From positions 2,245,920 to 2,309,919 of the forward strand of contig NZ_KQ033912.1 of NCBI RefSeq assembly GCF_000969835.1: DNA of 64,000 nucleotides, in the 5' to 3' direction. Origin of the DNA: Parabacteroides goldsteinii DSM 19448 = WAL 12034. GTDB lineage: Bacteria; Bacteroidota; Bacteroidia; Bacteroidales; Tannerellaceae. The position numbers and the translations under genes were made by a program. The first letter of the stretch is position 1. The number at the start of each line of letters is the position of its first letter. Of this stretch, positions 35,826-44,672 are shown in pieces. A model generated the notes under the pieces. It saw only the letters and a program-made list of their open reading frames with translations, was not told where the DNA came from and made no database searches.

Positions 35826-36014
35826 GTCTTTTTGTTTTTAAATTATTAAGAATTGGCGCAACCGACATTCGTGCGTCGATTTGTAGTGCAAAAACAGCCT
35901 CTGAAAAGAATTGTTCTTCGATTTTGGTTAATGAGGGAATATTTGGGGTTTATTAAAACAATGTTATTTAAAATGAGAGAAAACAGTAATAAGTTCGTTA
36001 ATGGCACGCAGATG

Positions 36015-36060
36015 ACAATTCTGTTAAAATGAACATTCAGCCATAAGAATTGTTTTTTGT
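36015..36060. promoter_or_regulatory. Hairpin with T-run upstream of the MFS gene
   Basis: ACAATTCT (36015-36022) pairs with AGAATTGT (36046-36053), directly followed by TTTTTG. It sits 23 bp before the transporter start, so it could be an attenuator or the terminator of a short upstream transcript. Confidence 0.35.
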
Positions 36061-36082
36061 CTTATAAAACAGCTATTTAATT

Positions 36083-37303
36083 ATGAGAATAAAAACCGGA
36101 CAGGGGACGATACCCCTTATTACATTAATAGGTATATGGTCGATTTCGGCGCTGAATGCACTGCCGGGATTGGCGGTCTCTCCTATCCTGGGAAAATTGT
36201 CCGCCATATTCCCCCACTCAACGGAGCTGGATATACAAATGTTATCATCTCTGCCTTCGCTGCTGATTATACCTTTTATTATATTATCGGGGAAGCTGAC
36301 GGAAAAGGTCAACAACATCTGGTTGTTACAAATCGGGTTGAGCATCTTCGCCGTCAGCGGAGTATTATATCTGCTGTCAACCAAGATGTGGCAGCTGATT
36401 GCAGTAAGCGCCCTGCTGGGCATCGGTTCGGGACTGATTGTTCCGCTGTCGACCGGCTTAATTTCACGGTTTTTCGTCGGGGCATACCGGACAAAGCAGT
36501 TCGGTCTGAGTTCCGCCATCACCAACGTTACACTGGTCCTGGCAACCATCCTGACCGGTTATTTGGCGGAGGTGAACTGGCATCTGCCGTTCCTGGTTTA
36601 TCTATTTCCGTTGATCTCGATCGTGCTGTCGTTCTATCTGAAAAAGAATATCGATCCCCTACCCGTTCATGCAACAGTTTCGGAGAAAAACAAAACTATT
36701 ACTGCTGATCCCACATTCGGAAAACTGGGCATACAGGTTAAACACCTGATGCAGATCATGGGGTTCTACGGACTGGCGACTTATTTGGTCATCATAGTCA
36801 GCTTCAACCTGCCCTTCCTGATGAAAGAATACCATTTCACCAGCGGTAATTCAGGTATCATGATCTCGCTGTTTTTCCTGGCTATCATGGCTCCGGGATT
36901 TATCTTGAACCAGATCGTCGACCTCCTGGGCAAAAAGACGAAATTCTATTGTTTGCTCTCGATCGCTCTGGGTATGCTACTGATCCTGATTTCAAGAACG
37001 GAATGGCTGATCGGCTTAGGCTGTATCTTTACCGGATTTGCCTATGGCGTTATCCAGCCAATCGCTTACGACAAGACGACCCGCACGGCTATTCCATCGA
37101 AAGTAACACTGGCACTGGCTTTCGTGATGGCAATGAATTACCTGGCCATCCTGTTATGCCCGTTTATCATCAATGTATTCAAAGATATGCTCCACATAGA
37201 AACACAACAGTTCGCTTTCATATTCAATATGATCATTGCACTGGCTGCTGCTGTTTGGGCTTATATCAAACAGGATTCGTTCCTGTTTAACGATAAGTTT
37301 TAG
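36083..37303 (+). CDS. Major facilitator superfamily transporter
   Basis: The 406-residue protein has about twelve hydrophobic helices in two halves separated by a hydrophilic loop near residues 195-220. The N-terminal half has the helix-2/3 loop ILSGKLTEKVNN and a glycine-rich helix IAVSALLGIGSGLIVPLSTG, and the second half contains LVDLL-like NQIVDLLGKKTKFY, the repeated MFS signature loop. Similar Bacteroidales proteins are annotated as drug or metabolite efflux carriers of the CynX/YbfB type. No substrate is indicated by neighbours. Confidence 0.8.
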   Translation: MRIKTGQGTIPLITLIGIWSISALNALPGLAVSPILGKLSAIFPHSTELDIQMLSSLPSLLIIPFIILSGKLTEKVNNIWLLQIGLSIFAVSGVLYLLSTKMWQLIAVSALLGIGSGLIVPLSTGLISRFFVGAYRTKQFGLSSAITNVTLVLATILTGYLAEVNWHLPFLVYLFPLISIVLSFYLKKNIDPLPVHATVSEKNKTITADPTFGKLGIQVKHLMQIMGFYGLATYLVIIVSFNLPFLMKEYHFTSGNSGIMISLFFLAIMAPGFILNQIVDLLGKKTKFYCLLSIALGMLLILISRTEWLIGLGCIFTGFAYGVIQPIAYDKTTRTAIPSKVTLALAFVMAMNYLAILLCPFIINVFKDMLHIETQQFAFIFNMIIALAAAVWAYIKQDSFLFNDKF

Positions 37304-37377
37304 ATGATGTAACGGCTTCAACATTTCCGGAAATGGCATTTACATGGTGAAAGTTGACTTCCGGAAAAGCAGAAACG

Positions 37378-37545
37378 ACTTTTCAACGTTTAAAGTCGGT
37401 TTCCTAGGCCTAAGAAAGCCACTTTCACTATTGAAAAGTCATTTCCGAGACCTCGGGAAGTCACTTTCAACGTTGAAAACCGGTTTCCGAGGCCTCGGGA
37501 AGCCACTTTCACCATTCAAATGCCATTTCCTAGGCCTAAGAAGCC
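37378..37545. repeat. Tandem array, four 42-bp units built from paired 21-bp palindromic half-units
   Basis: Units start at 37378, 37421, 37463 and 37505 (43, 42, 42 and 41 bp). Each has two short palindromes: a TTTCAACGTTGAAA-type core (perfect in unit three) and a CCGAGGCCTCGG or CCTAGGCCTAAG core. A degenerate leading part with ATTTCCGGAAAT at 37323-37334 may belong. The 80-codon frame across it translates the repeat as a 14-residue period, which is a by-product of the repeat. Confidence 0.8.
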
Positions 37546-37582
37546 TTTACATCCGATTTTTAATCATTAAAACGCCAATAAT

Positions 37583-38482
37583 ATGAAGAATAAAAAGACA
37601 GAAGCCAACCTAAGTATGATCGTATCCAAAACCTTCAGCGGTTTGAATGCGAATGCCCTCAAATATCTCCTACCCTTATGGATTGCTCCGCTGACAGGAG
37701 TTATGTTTCGTTGTGTATTCGCTGCCATTGTGTTCTGGATCATCAGTATATTCTGGAAACAAGAGAAAACAACCCGGCGGGAGAAGATAACCCTGTTCCT
37801 GCTGGGAGCGATCGGATTATATGGTTTCATGTTCTTTTATTTGCTTGGAGTCAGCAAAACAACACCGGTCTCCAGTTCGCTGTTCAGCAGCCTGCAACCG
37901 ATTTGGGTATTCATCCTTTCCGTCATTTTCCTACGGGAACGTATTACGGCAATGAAGATAATCGGTATCGCGATCGGCTTGGGCGGCGCACTACTCTGTA
38001 TCCTGACGCAGAAAAGCGACGATTTGGCTTCCGATGCTTTTACGGGTAATATGCTCTGTTTGATCAGTTCTATAGCCTACGCTGCTTATCTGATCGTAAG
38101 CAATGTAGTATTGGGAAAAGTCAGTTCGCTCAATATGTTACGCTATAGTTTCCTCGGAGCAGCTGTATCCTCTCTGATCGTGATGGCTTTTACCGGTTTC
38201 GACGGCCATCTGTTCAGTCATTTCGAATGGACGCCTTTCCTTGTCCTGATGTTTGTCCTTATCTTTCCCACCACAATCAGTTATCTACTCATTCCGATAG
38301 GCCTGAAATATCTGAGTACTACGCTGGTTGCCCTCTACGGCTACATTATATTGATTGTTGCCACCATCGTCTCCCTTTCCATCGGGCAGGACCGTTTCAG
38401 CTGGTATCAGATGATCGCCATCGCACTGATCTGTTCGAGCGTCTATTTCGTTGAAATAGCGGAAAGCAAAGATAAAAGATAA
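37583..38482 (+). CDS. EamA/DMT-family transporter
   Basis: The 299-residue protein consists of two EamA repeats of about five helices. The first repeat shows LPLWIAPLTGVMFRCVFAAI and TTPVSSSLFSSLQPIWVFIL, where S-x-L-x-x-L-x-P-x-x is the family hallmark. The second has YLLIPIGLKYLSTTLVALYG and ends VYFVEIAESKDKR. Family members export metabolites or nucleotide sugars. It lies downstream of the palindrome array and may be transcribed separately from the MFS gene. Confidence 0.85.
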   Translation: MKNKKTEANLSMIVSKTFSGLNANALKYLLPLWIAPLTGVMFRCVFAAIVFWIISIFWKQEKTTRREKITLFLLGAIGLYGFMFFYLLGVSKTTPVSSSLFSSLQPIWVFILSVIFLRERITAMKIIGIAIGLGGALLCILTQKSDDLASDAFTGNMLCLISSIAYAAYLIVSNVVLGKVSSLNMLRYSFLGAAVSSLIVMAFTGFDGHLFSHFEWTPFLVLMFVLIFPTTISYLLIPIGLKYLSTTLVALYGYIILIVATIVSLSIGQDRFSWYQMIAIALICSSVYFVEIAESKDKR

Positions 38483-38606
38483 TTTTTTTCCCTTTCTTTG
38501 TAACAACTTATTCTTTGTTCCCGTCTACCTTATGAAGCCTCTCCGAAGTGCGCACGAGGAAAGGCGGAAACAAACAGAATTAGTAATCATTTAATACAAT
38601 AGAAAG

Positions 38607-39056
38607 ATGAAACGATACTTTGTTATCCTGGCGCTGATCTTGATCTGCCAGGCAGGAAACAGCCAGACAATGAACCAATTGTTCAACGAGTTCTCCAAAA
38701 TAGAACAGATCAACCATGTCAAAATAGGCAATATCACTATGAAACTTGCCAGTCTGTTCACTGAAACAATGGGCGTAAACGGCATCGAAGTCCTCGAGTT
38801 CGGCAGTTGTAACAGCGATGTAAAACAACGTTTCGAAAAAGCGATCAAGGAACTGAAAGACCCCGACTTCGAGACAATGGTCACCTCCAACGAAAAAGGC
38901 AGTCGCACAAAGGTCATGGTACGTATCGAAAAAGACATGATCCGCGAAATGGTAGTCCTCACCACCGGCAACAGCAATGCCTTGGTACGCATCAAAGGTA
39001 AGATCAAACCATCCGATATAGAAAAAGTGGTGAAAGATCATGGGAATGGATGCTGA
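38607..39056 (+). CDS. DUF4252 exported protein, first copy
   Basis: A 149-residue protein with a signal peptide (MKRYFVILALILICQAGNSQ). The body resembles DUF4252: LFNEFSKIEQINHVKIGNIT, then ALV-RIKGKIKPSDIEKVV at the end. Its 3' end overlaps the sigma gene start by 17 bp, so they are translationally coupled. A second family member lies at 39954. The function is not known; co-location with a sigma/anti-sigma pair suggests an envelope component controlled by, or sensed through, that pair. Confidence 0.75.
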   Translation: MKRYFVILALILICQAGNSQTMNQLFNEFSKIEQINHVKIGNITMKLASLFTETMGVNGIEVLEFGSCNSDVKQRFEKAIKELKDPDFETMVTSNEKGSRTKVMVRIEKDMIREMVVLTTGNSNALVRIKGKIKPSDIEKVVKDHGNGC

Positions 39057-39558
39057 GAACTTCAAACGAAAGTTCCTCTCCTTCCACCCCAAGCTTTTCC
39101 GGATCGCCTACGCACTTGTTGAGAATAAAGCCGATGCAGAAGATATCCTTCAGGATGCTTACTTCAAATTATGGAACAAACGGGACGAACTGCCCGACAT
39201 AGAGAATCCCGAAGCCTTCTGTGTGACCCTGGTCAAGAACCTCTCTCTCGATTTCCTCCGTTCCCCACGTGCCAACCGACGGGAAGAAGAAATAGAAAGT
39301 GTATTTACGCTGGCAACCGATTCTTCACCGGAAAAGGAACTGGAAACGAAAGACAAGGAACAACAAATCCGGCAGCTGATCAACCGTTTACCCGAAAACC
39401 AGCGGCAGGTACTCCGTCTCCGGGGAATCGACGATTGCTCGATGGATGAAATAGAACAGATAACCGGCCTGAATGCCGTAAATGTACGTGTGCTACTTTC
39501 CCGGGCACGAAAAGTAATCAGGGAACAATTTGAAAAATTATACGAATATGAACGATAA
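39040..39558 (+). CDS. ECF-type RNA polymerase sigma factor
   Basis: The 172-residue protein has region 2 (FRIAYALVENKADAEDILQD, AYFKLWNKRDELPDIENPEA) and region 4 (INRLPENQRQVLRLRGIDDC, SMDEIEQITGLNAVNVRVLL). It is distinct from the FecI-like pair, having no FecR or SusC nearby. The start may be ATG 39040 or 39046 (MGMDAENFKRK). It overlaps the DUF4252 gene upstream and the membrane protein gene downstream, forming one tight operon. Confidence 0.9.
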   Translation: MGMDAENFKRKFLSFHPKLFRIAYALVENKADAEDILQDAYFKLWNKRDELPDIENPEAFCVTLVKNLSLDFLRSPRANRREEEIESVFTLATDSSPEKELETKDKEQQIRQLINRLPENQRQVLRLRGIDDCSMDEIEQITGLNAVNVRVLLSRARKVIREQFEKLYEYER

Positions 39559-39949
39559 ACAGATAGATGAATTAATCAACAAGGCCCTCCGGGAGGATCA
39601 AACGCTACCGGAAGGACTTTCCGAACGGTTGGAGCAGCAGATAGATGCCTGGGCCGCCGCCGAAAAGAAGGAGACGATCCGTTCATCTTTCCGCCGCCGT
39701 TCTCTCTACTGGCTCAGCGGAGCCGCTGCCGTAGCACTGTTATGCATAGGCATCTTCCAGTTTACTACCCCCAATGAGGAACACCAACTGGCAGATACGT
39801 ATACCAATCCGCAAGAAGCCGCCATGGCCGCCCAGAAAGCACTCGCTTTCATGTCTGTAAACCTGAATAAGGGAATCGAACAAGTGAACGAAGCCCAACA
39901 GGAAATGAATAAAGTAAACAAAATACTGAATAAACATTTAAAAGATTAA
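39548..39949 (+). CDS. Probable single-pass anti-sigma factor
   Basis: The ATG at 39548 (MNDKQIDELINKALREDQTL) is preferred; it overlaps the sigma stop by 11 bp, as expected for sigma/anti-sigma pairs. The 134-residue protein has an N-terminal helical cytoplasmic domain, one transmembrane helix near residues 58-73 (LYWLSGAAAVALLCIGIFQF) and an alanine-rich periplasmic helix (EAAMAAQKALAFMSVNLNKG) that may form a coiled coil. No zinc-binding ZAS motif is seen. The anti-sigma role follows from position and topology. Confidence 0.7.
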   Translation: MNDKQIDELINKALREDQTLPEGLSERLEQQIDAWAAAEKKETIRSSFRRRSLYWLSGAAAVALLCIGIFQFTTPNEEHQLADTYTNPQEAAMAAQKALAFMSVNLNKGIEQVNEAQQEMNKVNKILNKHLKD

Positions 39950-39953
39950 CAAG

Positions 39954-40415
39954 ATGAAAACTAAAAATATATTGCTCATTCTCTTTCTGTGCTGCACAAG
40001 CATTTGCTTTGCCCAGAACAAACTTTTCGACAAATATTCCGAAATGGATAACGTCACCTCCGTCTATATCTCAAAAGCCATGTTCCAGATGATGCCCAAG
40101 ATCGAAACAAACGGCCTCAACCTGATGAACCTGAAAGGGAAAATAGAAAGTCTGCAAGTCCTCACTACCGAGAACAACAGCATAAAGGAAAAAATGCGTG
40201 ATGATTTCAAAAAGCTGATCAGTAAAGACCACCAGGAACTGATGCGGGTGAAAGACGGCAAGACACGCGCCACCTTCTATGTCAAACAGAAAGGAGACCT
40301 GATAAGCGAAATGATCATGCTGGCCGATACGGACAATAGCTTCAACGTAATCCAGTTATTGGGTAACTTCACCCTCCAGGACATTCAGGAGATCACAAAA
40401 GAAATGAATAAGTAA
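39954..40415 (+). CDS. DUF4252 exported protein, second copy
   Basis: A 153-residue protein with a signal peptide (ILLILFLCCTSICFAQ) and a DUF4252-like body: LFDKYSEMDNVTSVYISKAM and LLGNFTLQDIQEITKEMNK, which align with the copy at 38607. It starts 4 bp after the anti-sigma gene. The flanking of a sigma/anti-sigma pair by two paralogues of the same exported family suggests an auto-regulated envelope module. The biochemical activity is unknown. Confidence 0.75.
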   Translation: MKTKNILLILFLCCTSICFAQNKLFDKYSEMDNVTSVYISKAMFQMMPKIETNGLNLMNLKGKIESLQVLTTENNSIKEKMRDDFKKLISKDHQELMRVKDGKTRATFYVKQKGDLISEMIMLADTDNSFNVIQLLGNFTLQDIQEITKEMNK

Positions 40416-40521
40416 AAAACGGAAGATGTCATTTTCCTAAGTCATAAAATCATTTTTAATACCTTATTTTACTCATAAATAAGCATCTTTGTACAGCTAT
40501 TACACTTTAATTCTGTACAAA

Positions 40522-43314
40522 ATGAAAAATAGAAGGTCTTTCCATATCTCCATACTGCTTTCTTTATTCTCATTGGCTATGTTTGCCAAAGGTTCCTTTT
40601 CAGTTTATAATCTGAAATGCGAACAGGAAACGAATCCTCTGGGAATAGAAAAACTCCAGCCCCGCTTCAGTTGGCAGATCAATGCAGAAGAAAGAAACTT
40701 TGAACAGGCAGCCTGGCAAATACTGGTTGCCGACACCCCCGAAGCACTCGACAACGAAAACGGTACTATCTGGAATAGCCGGAAGGTAAACAGTCCGGCT
40801 TCCATCCTGGTTCCTTTTAACGGGAAGGGGTTGGAAGCCGGGCAAACTTATTTCTGGAAAGTCAGGATATGGGATAAACAAGGGAATGCTTCTCCCTGGA
40901 GCCCTGCCAATCAGTTCAATATCGGCCTGCTTTCGGAAAAGGACTGGAGCAACGCTAAATGGATCGCTTTAGAAAAAGACAGAAAAGAAGAGATTATTAC
41001 GACAGGTATCCATGCTCCGCTGGTAGAAAATGCCATTGGAGATAAGAAAACGGGGACATACCGCCTGCCGCAATTCAGAAAAGAGTTTGCTGTCAACAAA
41101 CAGCTTAAACGTGCCATAGCCTATGTTTCCGGGCTCGGTCATTTCGATATGTTCCTGAACGGTACTAAAATAGGAGACAATTTCCTTGATCCGGGATGGA
41201 CCAAATACGATAAATGCGCTCTTTATGTATCTTTCGACATTACCGAACATTTACAACAGGGAAATAATGCCGTCGGAGTCATGTTGGGAAACGGCTTTTT
41301 CAATATTCCGAGAGAGCGTTATTACAAGATACTGACCTCTTACGGTGCTCCTAAACTCATCATGAAGATACAATTGGAATATACTGACGGCAGTACACAG
41401 CATATCGTCTCCGACACCGACTGGAAAGTAACAGAAAGCCCCATCACCTTCAGCAGCATTTACGGAGGAGAAGAATATGATGCCAGCAAAGAACAGGAAG
41501 GCTGGAAACAGCCCGGCTTCAATGATACCGACTGGAATAAGGCTATCAATTCAAACTGGAAAACTGCATTAATCTCCCAACGCATTCCTCCGTTAAAAGT
41601 ACGCGACCGAATCCCGACAATCCGTCTCCTTCAAACAGAAAAAGGAGACTGGGTATACGACCTCGGACAGAACTTTTCCGGTATCCTCCAACTAAAGGTG
41701 CGGGCAACCGACCGGCATCCGGTCAAACTGTATCCGGCAGAGTTATTAAATCCGGACAACAGCATCAATCAAAGCGCATCGGGAGCACCGTTCTATTTTA
41801 CTTATATCCCTGAAGGTGGTAACCGGACAGCGTCATGGCAACCCCAGTTCACCTATTACGGTTTCCGTTACGTACAAGTGGAAGGTGCCGTCCCGAGCGG
41901 ACAACCGAATCCCGAAGGACTGCCTGAAATCATCGACATCACCGGACTCCATACATGCAACTCTGCGGATGAAGCCGGTAAATTCAGTTGCTCCAACGAA
42001 ATGTTCAATAAGATATATAACCTGATCGACTGGTCTGTCCGCAGCAATATGGCAAGTGTACTGACCGACTGCCCTCACCGGGAGAAACTGGGTTGGCTGG
42101 AAGTTGCACATCTGATGCAATACTCCATCCAGTACAGGTATAATATGGCTCGCTTTTACGAAAAAGTAATGAACGATATGCGTTCGACACAAGCCGAAAA
42201 CGGACAGATAGCCACTACTACCCCCGAACTGGTTGAGTTTGAAGGTGGTTTCAAAGATACCCCCGAATGGGGCAGCGCCTTTATCATTTCTCCCTGGTAC
42301 GTTTATCAGTGGTACGGGGACAAACAGCTTATCGAAAAGAATTATCCCGACATGCAACGTTACCTGGATTACCTGCTGTCGAAATCCGATAATTATATCA
42401 TCTCCTATGGTCTGGGCGACTGGTATGATATCGGCCCGAACCACCCCGGTGAATCCCAGCTAACCAGCAACGGAGTAACCGCAACAGCCATATTCTATTA
42501 CAATACGGTTATCATGCAGCAAATCGCATCTTTGCTGAATAAGTCCGCCGATGCCGACAAATACGCAGAGCAGGCTTCCCGAATCAAGGAAGCATTCAAC
42601 ACTACATTCTGGAACAAATCCACCCGCAAATACGACCGCGATAGCCAGGCAGCTAATGCCATCGCCTTATATACCGGCTTAGTCGAACCCCACAACAAAG
42701 AACAGGTATTCAACAACCTGATTGCCGATATCCGTAACCGCAATAATGCCCTGACAGCCGGTGATGTCGGTTACCGCTATGTGCTCCGTGCACTGGAAGA
42801 AAATAACGCATCCGATGTAATCTACGATATGAACTGCAAATATGATGTTCCCGGTTACGGCTGGCAACTGGCACACGGAGCGACCTCTCTGACAGAGTCG
42901 TGGCAGGCTTACGGCTTTGTCTCGAACAATCACTGTATGCTGGGACATCTGATGGAATGGCTTTTCAGCGGACTGGGAGGCATACGCCAGGAAAAAGGAT
43001 CTGTCGCCTTTAAGAACATCGTCATCAAACCGGAGCCGGCAGGTGATATCCGGGATGCGGATACCTCTTATGAATCTCCTTATGGCCTGATTCATTCGTC
43101 CTGGAAAGATGATAAGGAAACATTCAGTCTCCGGGTAGAAATACCGGCAAACAGTAGTGCCTCGATTTACCTGCCGGCCAATGCTCCCGGACAAATATCG
43201 GAAAGCGGAATACCGTTACAAGAAATAAAAGGAATGAAGTTCAGCGCCCCTGTAAACGGGCGGATTAAGGTGGAAACAGGCTCGGGTATTTACAACTTTA
43301 TCGTAGAAAAGTAA
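40522..43314 (+). CDS. Glycoside hydrolase family 78 alpha-L-rhamnosidase
   Basis: The ATG at 40522 (MKNRRSFHISILLSLFSLAM, a signal peptide) is preferred over 40489. The 930-residue enzyme begins with the family 78 N-terminal Fn3-like domain (PLGIEKLQPRFSWQINAEER), a carbohydrate-binding domain around VSGLGHFDMFLNG, then the (alpha/alpha)6 domain. Asp516-Cys-Pro-His-Arg-Glu521 with the following LGW is the family's catalytic-acid segment (usually D-C-P-Q/H-R). The C-terminal beta domain starts at NIVIKPEPAG. It removes alpha-L-rhamnose from oligosaccharides or plant glycosides, complementing the GH106-like enzyme at 26494. Confidence 0.9.
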   Translation: MKNRRSFHISILLSLFSLAMFAKGSFSVYNLKCEQETNPLGIEKLQPRFSWQINAEERNFEQAAWQILVADTPEALDNENGTIWNSRKVNSPASILVPFNGKGLEAGQTYFWKVRIWDKQGNASPWSPANQFNIGLLSEKDWSNAKWIALEKDRKEEIITTGIHAPLVENAIGDKKTGTYRLPQFRKEFAVNKQLKRAIAYVSGLGHFDMFLNGTKIGDNFLDPGWTKYDKCALYVSFDITEHLQQGNNAVGVMLGNGFFNIPRERYYKILTSYGAPKLIMKIQLEYTDGSTQHIVSDTDWKVTESPITFSSIYGGEEYDASKEQEGWKQPGFNDTDWNKAINSNWKTALISQRIPPLKVRDRIPTIRLLQTEKGDWVYDLGQNFSGILQLKVRATDRHPVKLYPAELLNPDNSINQSASGAPFYFTYIPEGGNRTASWQPQFTYYGFRYVQVEGAVPSGQPNPEGLPEIIDITGLHTCNSADEAGKFSCSNEMFNKIYNLIDWSVRSNMASVLTDCPHREKLGWLEVAHLMQYSIQYRYNMARFYEKVMNDMRSTQAENGQIATTTPELVEFEGGFKDTPEWGSAFIISPWYVYQWYGDKQLIEKNYPDMQRYLDYLLSKSDNYIISYGLGDWYDIGPNHPGESQLTSNGVTATAIFYYNTVIMQQIASLLNKSADADKYAEQASRIKEAFNTTFWNKSTRKYDRDSQAANAIALYTGLVEPHNKEQVFNNLIADIRNRNNALTAGDVGYRYVLRALEENNASDVIYDMNCKYDVPGYGWQLAHGATSLTESWQAYGFVSNNHCMLGHLMEWLFSGLGGIRQEKGSVAFKNIVIKPEPAGDIRDADTSYESPYGLIHSSWKDDKETFSLRVEIPANSSASIYLPANAPGQISESGIPLQEIKGMKFSAPVNGRIKVETGSGIYNFIVEK

Positions 43315-43355
43315 AAATGAAGCGATTATAGACCATAGTAAATGCTCTAAAATGT

Positions 43356-43363
43356 TATATTTG
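43356..43363 (+). promoter_or_regulatory. -7 promoter element TATATTTG
   Basis: Perfect TAnnTTTG match 57 bp before the PagL-like start, giving a predicted leader of about 50 nt. Confidence 0.5.
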
Positions 43364-43419
43364 CGAAATATAAGGGATTTACCTTGATTATCTAAAATAA
43401 CAAACGAGCAGAATAACGT

Positions 43420-44670
43420 ATGAAAAGTGGAACAGAGAGGTTGAATGTACTGATTATCCTGATTGCAATGTGTTTTCCATCCGCCATTGCATTAGCTGAT
43501 GAAGGAGCACATAAAAACGCATCGGGGGATATGACGGATTCCGTATCCTATTCACGTCGTTTAATCCATCGGTTAGGTTTCGACGTGCGGCCGACTTATA
43601 TTTTCCCTACCAATTCTTTCCTGAAAGGAGAGAATACGGAAATGGAACCCATCCGGCGGTCTGTCTCCGCACATTTAAAATACTCGTTCCAATACTATCC
43701 GAACAGTTACACAGACCGGATTTACAGAGGCTCCTACCAAGGTATCGGATTATCGGGATACTCGTTCCAGAATAAGGAAGAACTGGGAAATCCGATAGCT
43801 GTCTACGTTTTCCAGGGAGCCCGCATCAAACGATTCAATCCACGTTTGTCACTCAATTACGAATGGAACTTCGGCGCATCTTTCGGCTGGAAACCTTTCG
43901 ATGAAGTTGAAAACCGGTATAATAAGGTGATCGGTTCGAAAATCAATGCTTATATCAATACGAATTTCTATCTGGACTATATCCTTTCAAAAGAAATAGA
44001 CCTGACAGCCGGAGTCGATTTAACACATTTCTCGAATGGTAACACAAGATTCCCGAATGCCGGACTGAACACGATCGGATTAAAAATCGGATTAGTATAT
44101 AACATCAACAGGAAGGATGAATGTCTTTCCCGTCCCTTATTCCAACCTCCTGTCCCCCGCTTTCCCCGTCATATCAGTTATGATGTGGTCTTATTCGGTT
44201 CCTGGCGGCGGAAAGGAGTTTATGTAGGAGAAGGACAAATTGCTGCCCCCGGTGCTTTTGCAGTAGCGGGATTCAATATAAACCCGATGTACAACTTCGG
44301 ATATAACTTCCGCGCCGGAGTATCATTGGATGGCGTTTATGATGAGAGCGCCAATATTTATGCCGACGAATATTCTTCGTCCGACCGCTTCTACAGGCCG
44401 CCTCTCAGCTACCAAATGGCGTTGGGACTTTCTGCCCGGGCAGAATATGTCATGCCTTATTTCACAGTCGGAATAGGATTGGGAGGAAATGTCATACATC
44501 GTGGCGGTGACCTGAAAGGTTTATACCAGGTACTGGCCCTCAAAGTAGAAGTTACCCGCAGTTCATTTATCCACGTAGGATATAACCTGCAAAATTTCCA
44601 TACTCCCAATTACTTAATGCTGGGTATCGGATACCGGTTCCATAATAAATATCCGACATTCCACAGGTAA
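43420..44670 (+). CDS. Acyloxyacyl hydrolase, PagL-like outer membrane protein
   Basis: The 416-residue protein has a signal peptide (LIILIAMCFPSAIALADEG) and alternating aromatic beta strands typical of an outer-membrane barrel. The central DLTHFSNGNTRFPNAGLNTI contains His203-x-Ser205-Asn and the P-N-x-G-x-N motif of PagL-type lipid A 3-O-deacylases. PagL enzymes trim an acyl chain from lipid A; here the barrel seems duplicated in length (PagL alone is about 150 residues), so the second half is an extra domain. Its 3' end is 2 bp from that of mutS, in convergent orientation. Confidence 0.7.
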   Translation: MKSGTERLNVLIILIAMCFPSAIALADEGAHKNASGDMTDSVSYSRRLIHRLGFDVRPTYIFPTNSFLKGENTEMEPIRRSVSAHLKYSFQYYPNSYTDRIYRGSYQGIGLSGYSFQNKEELGNPIAVYVFQGARIKRFNPRLSLNYEWNFGASFGWKPFDEVENRYNKVIGSKINAYINTNFYLDYILSKEIDLTAGVDLTHFSNGNTRFPNAGLNTIGLKIGLVYNINRKDECLSRPLFQPPVPRFPRHISYDVVLFGSWRRKGVYVGEGQIAAPGAFAVAGFNINPMYNFGYNFRAGVSLDGVYDESANIYADEYSSSDRFYRPPLSYQMALGLSARAEYVMPYFTVGIGLGGNVIHRGGDLKGLYQVLALKVEVTRSSFIHVGYNLQNFHTPNYLMLGIGYRFHNKYPTFHR

Positions 44671-44672
44671 AC

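Noticed and set aside
37378..37545. CRISPR array
   Set aside because: Units are contiguous and all similar, with no unique spacers, and no cas genes are in the window. The same holds for the other arrays.
37344..37586. 80-codon frame with a 14-residue protein repeat
   Set aside because: The repeat in the protein is simply the 42-bp DNA array read in one frame; palindromic structure at DNA level explains it better.
41833..42444. 203-codon frame antisense to the GH78 gene
   Set aside because: It overlaps conserved catalytic sequence of the GH78 enzyme and shows no protein family features.
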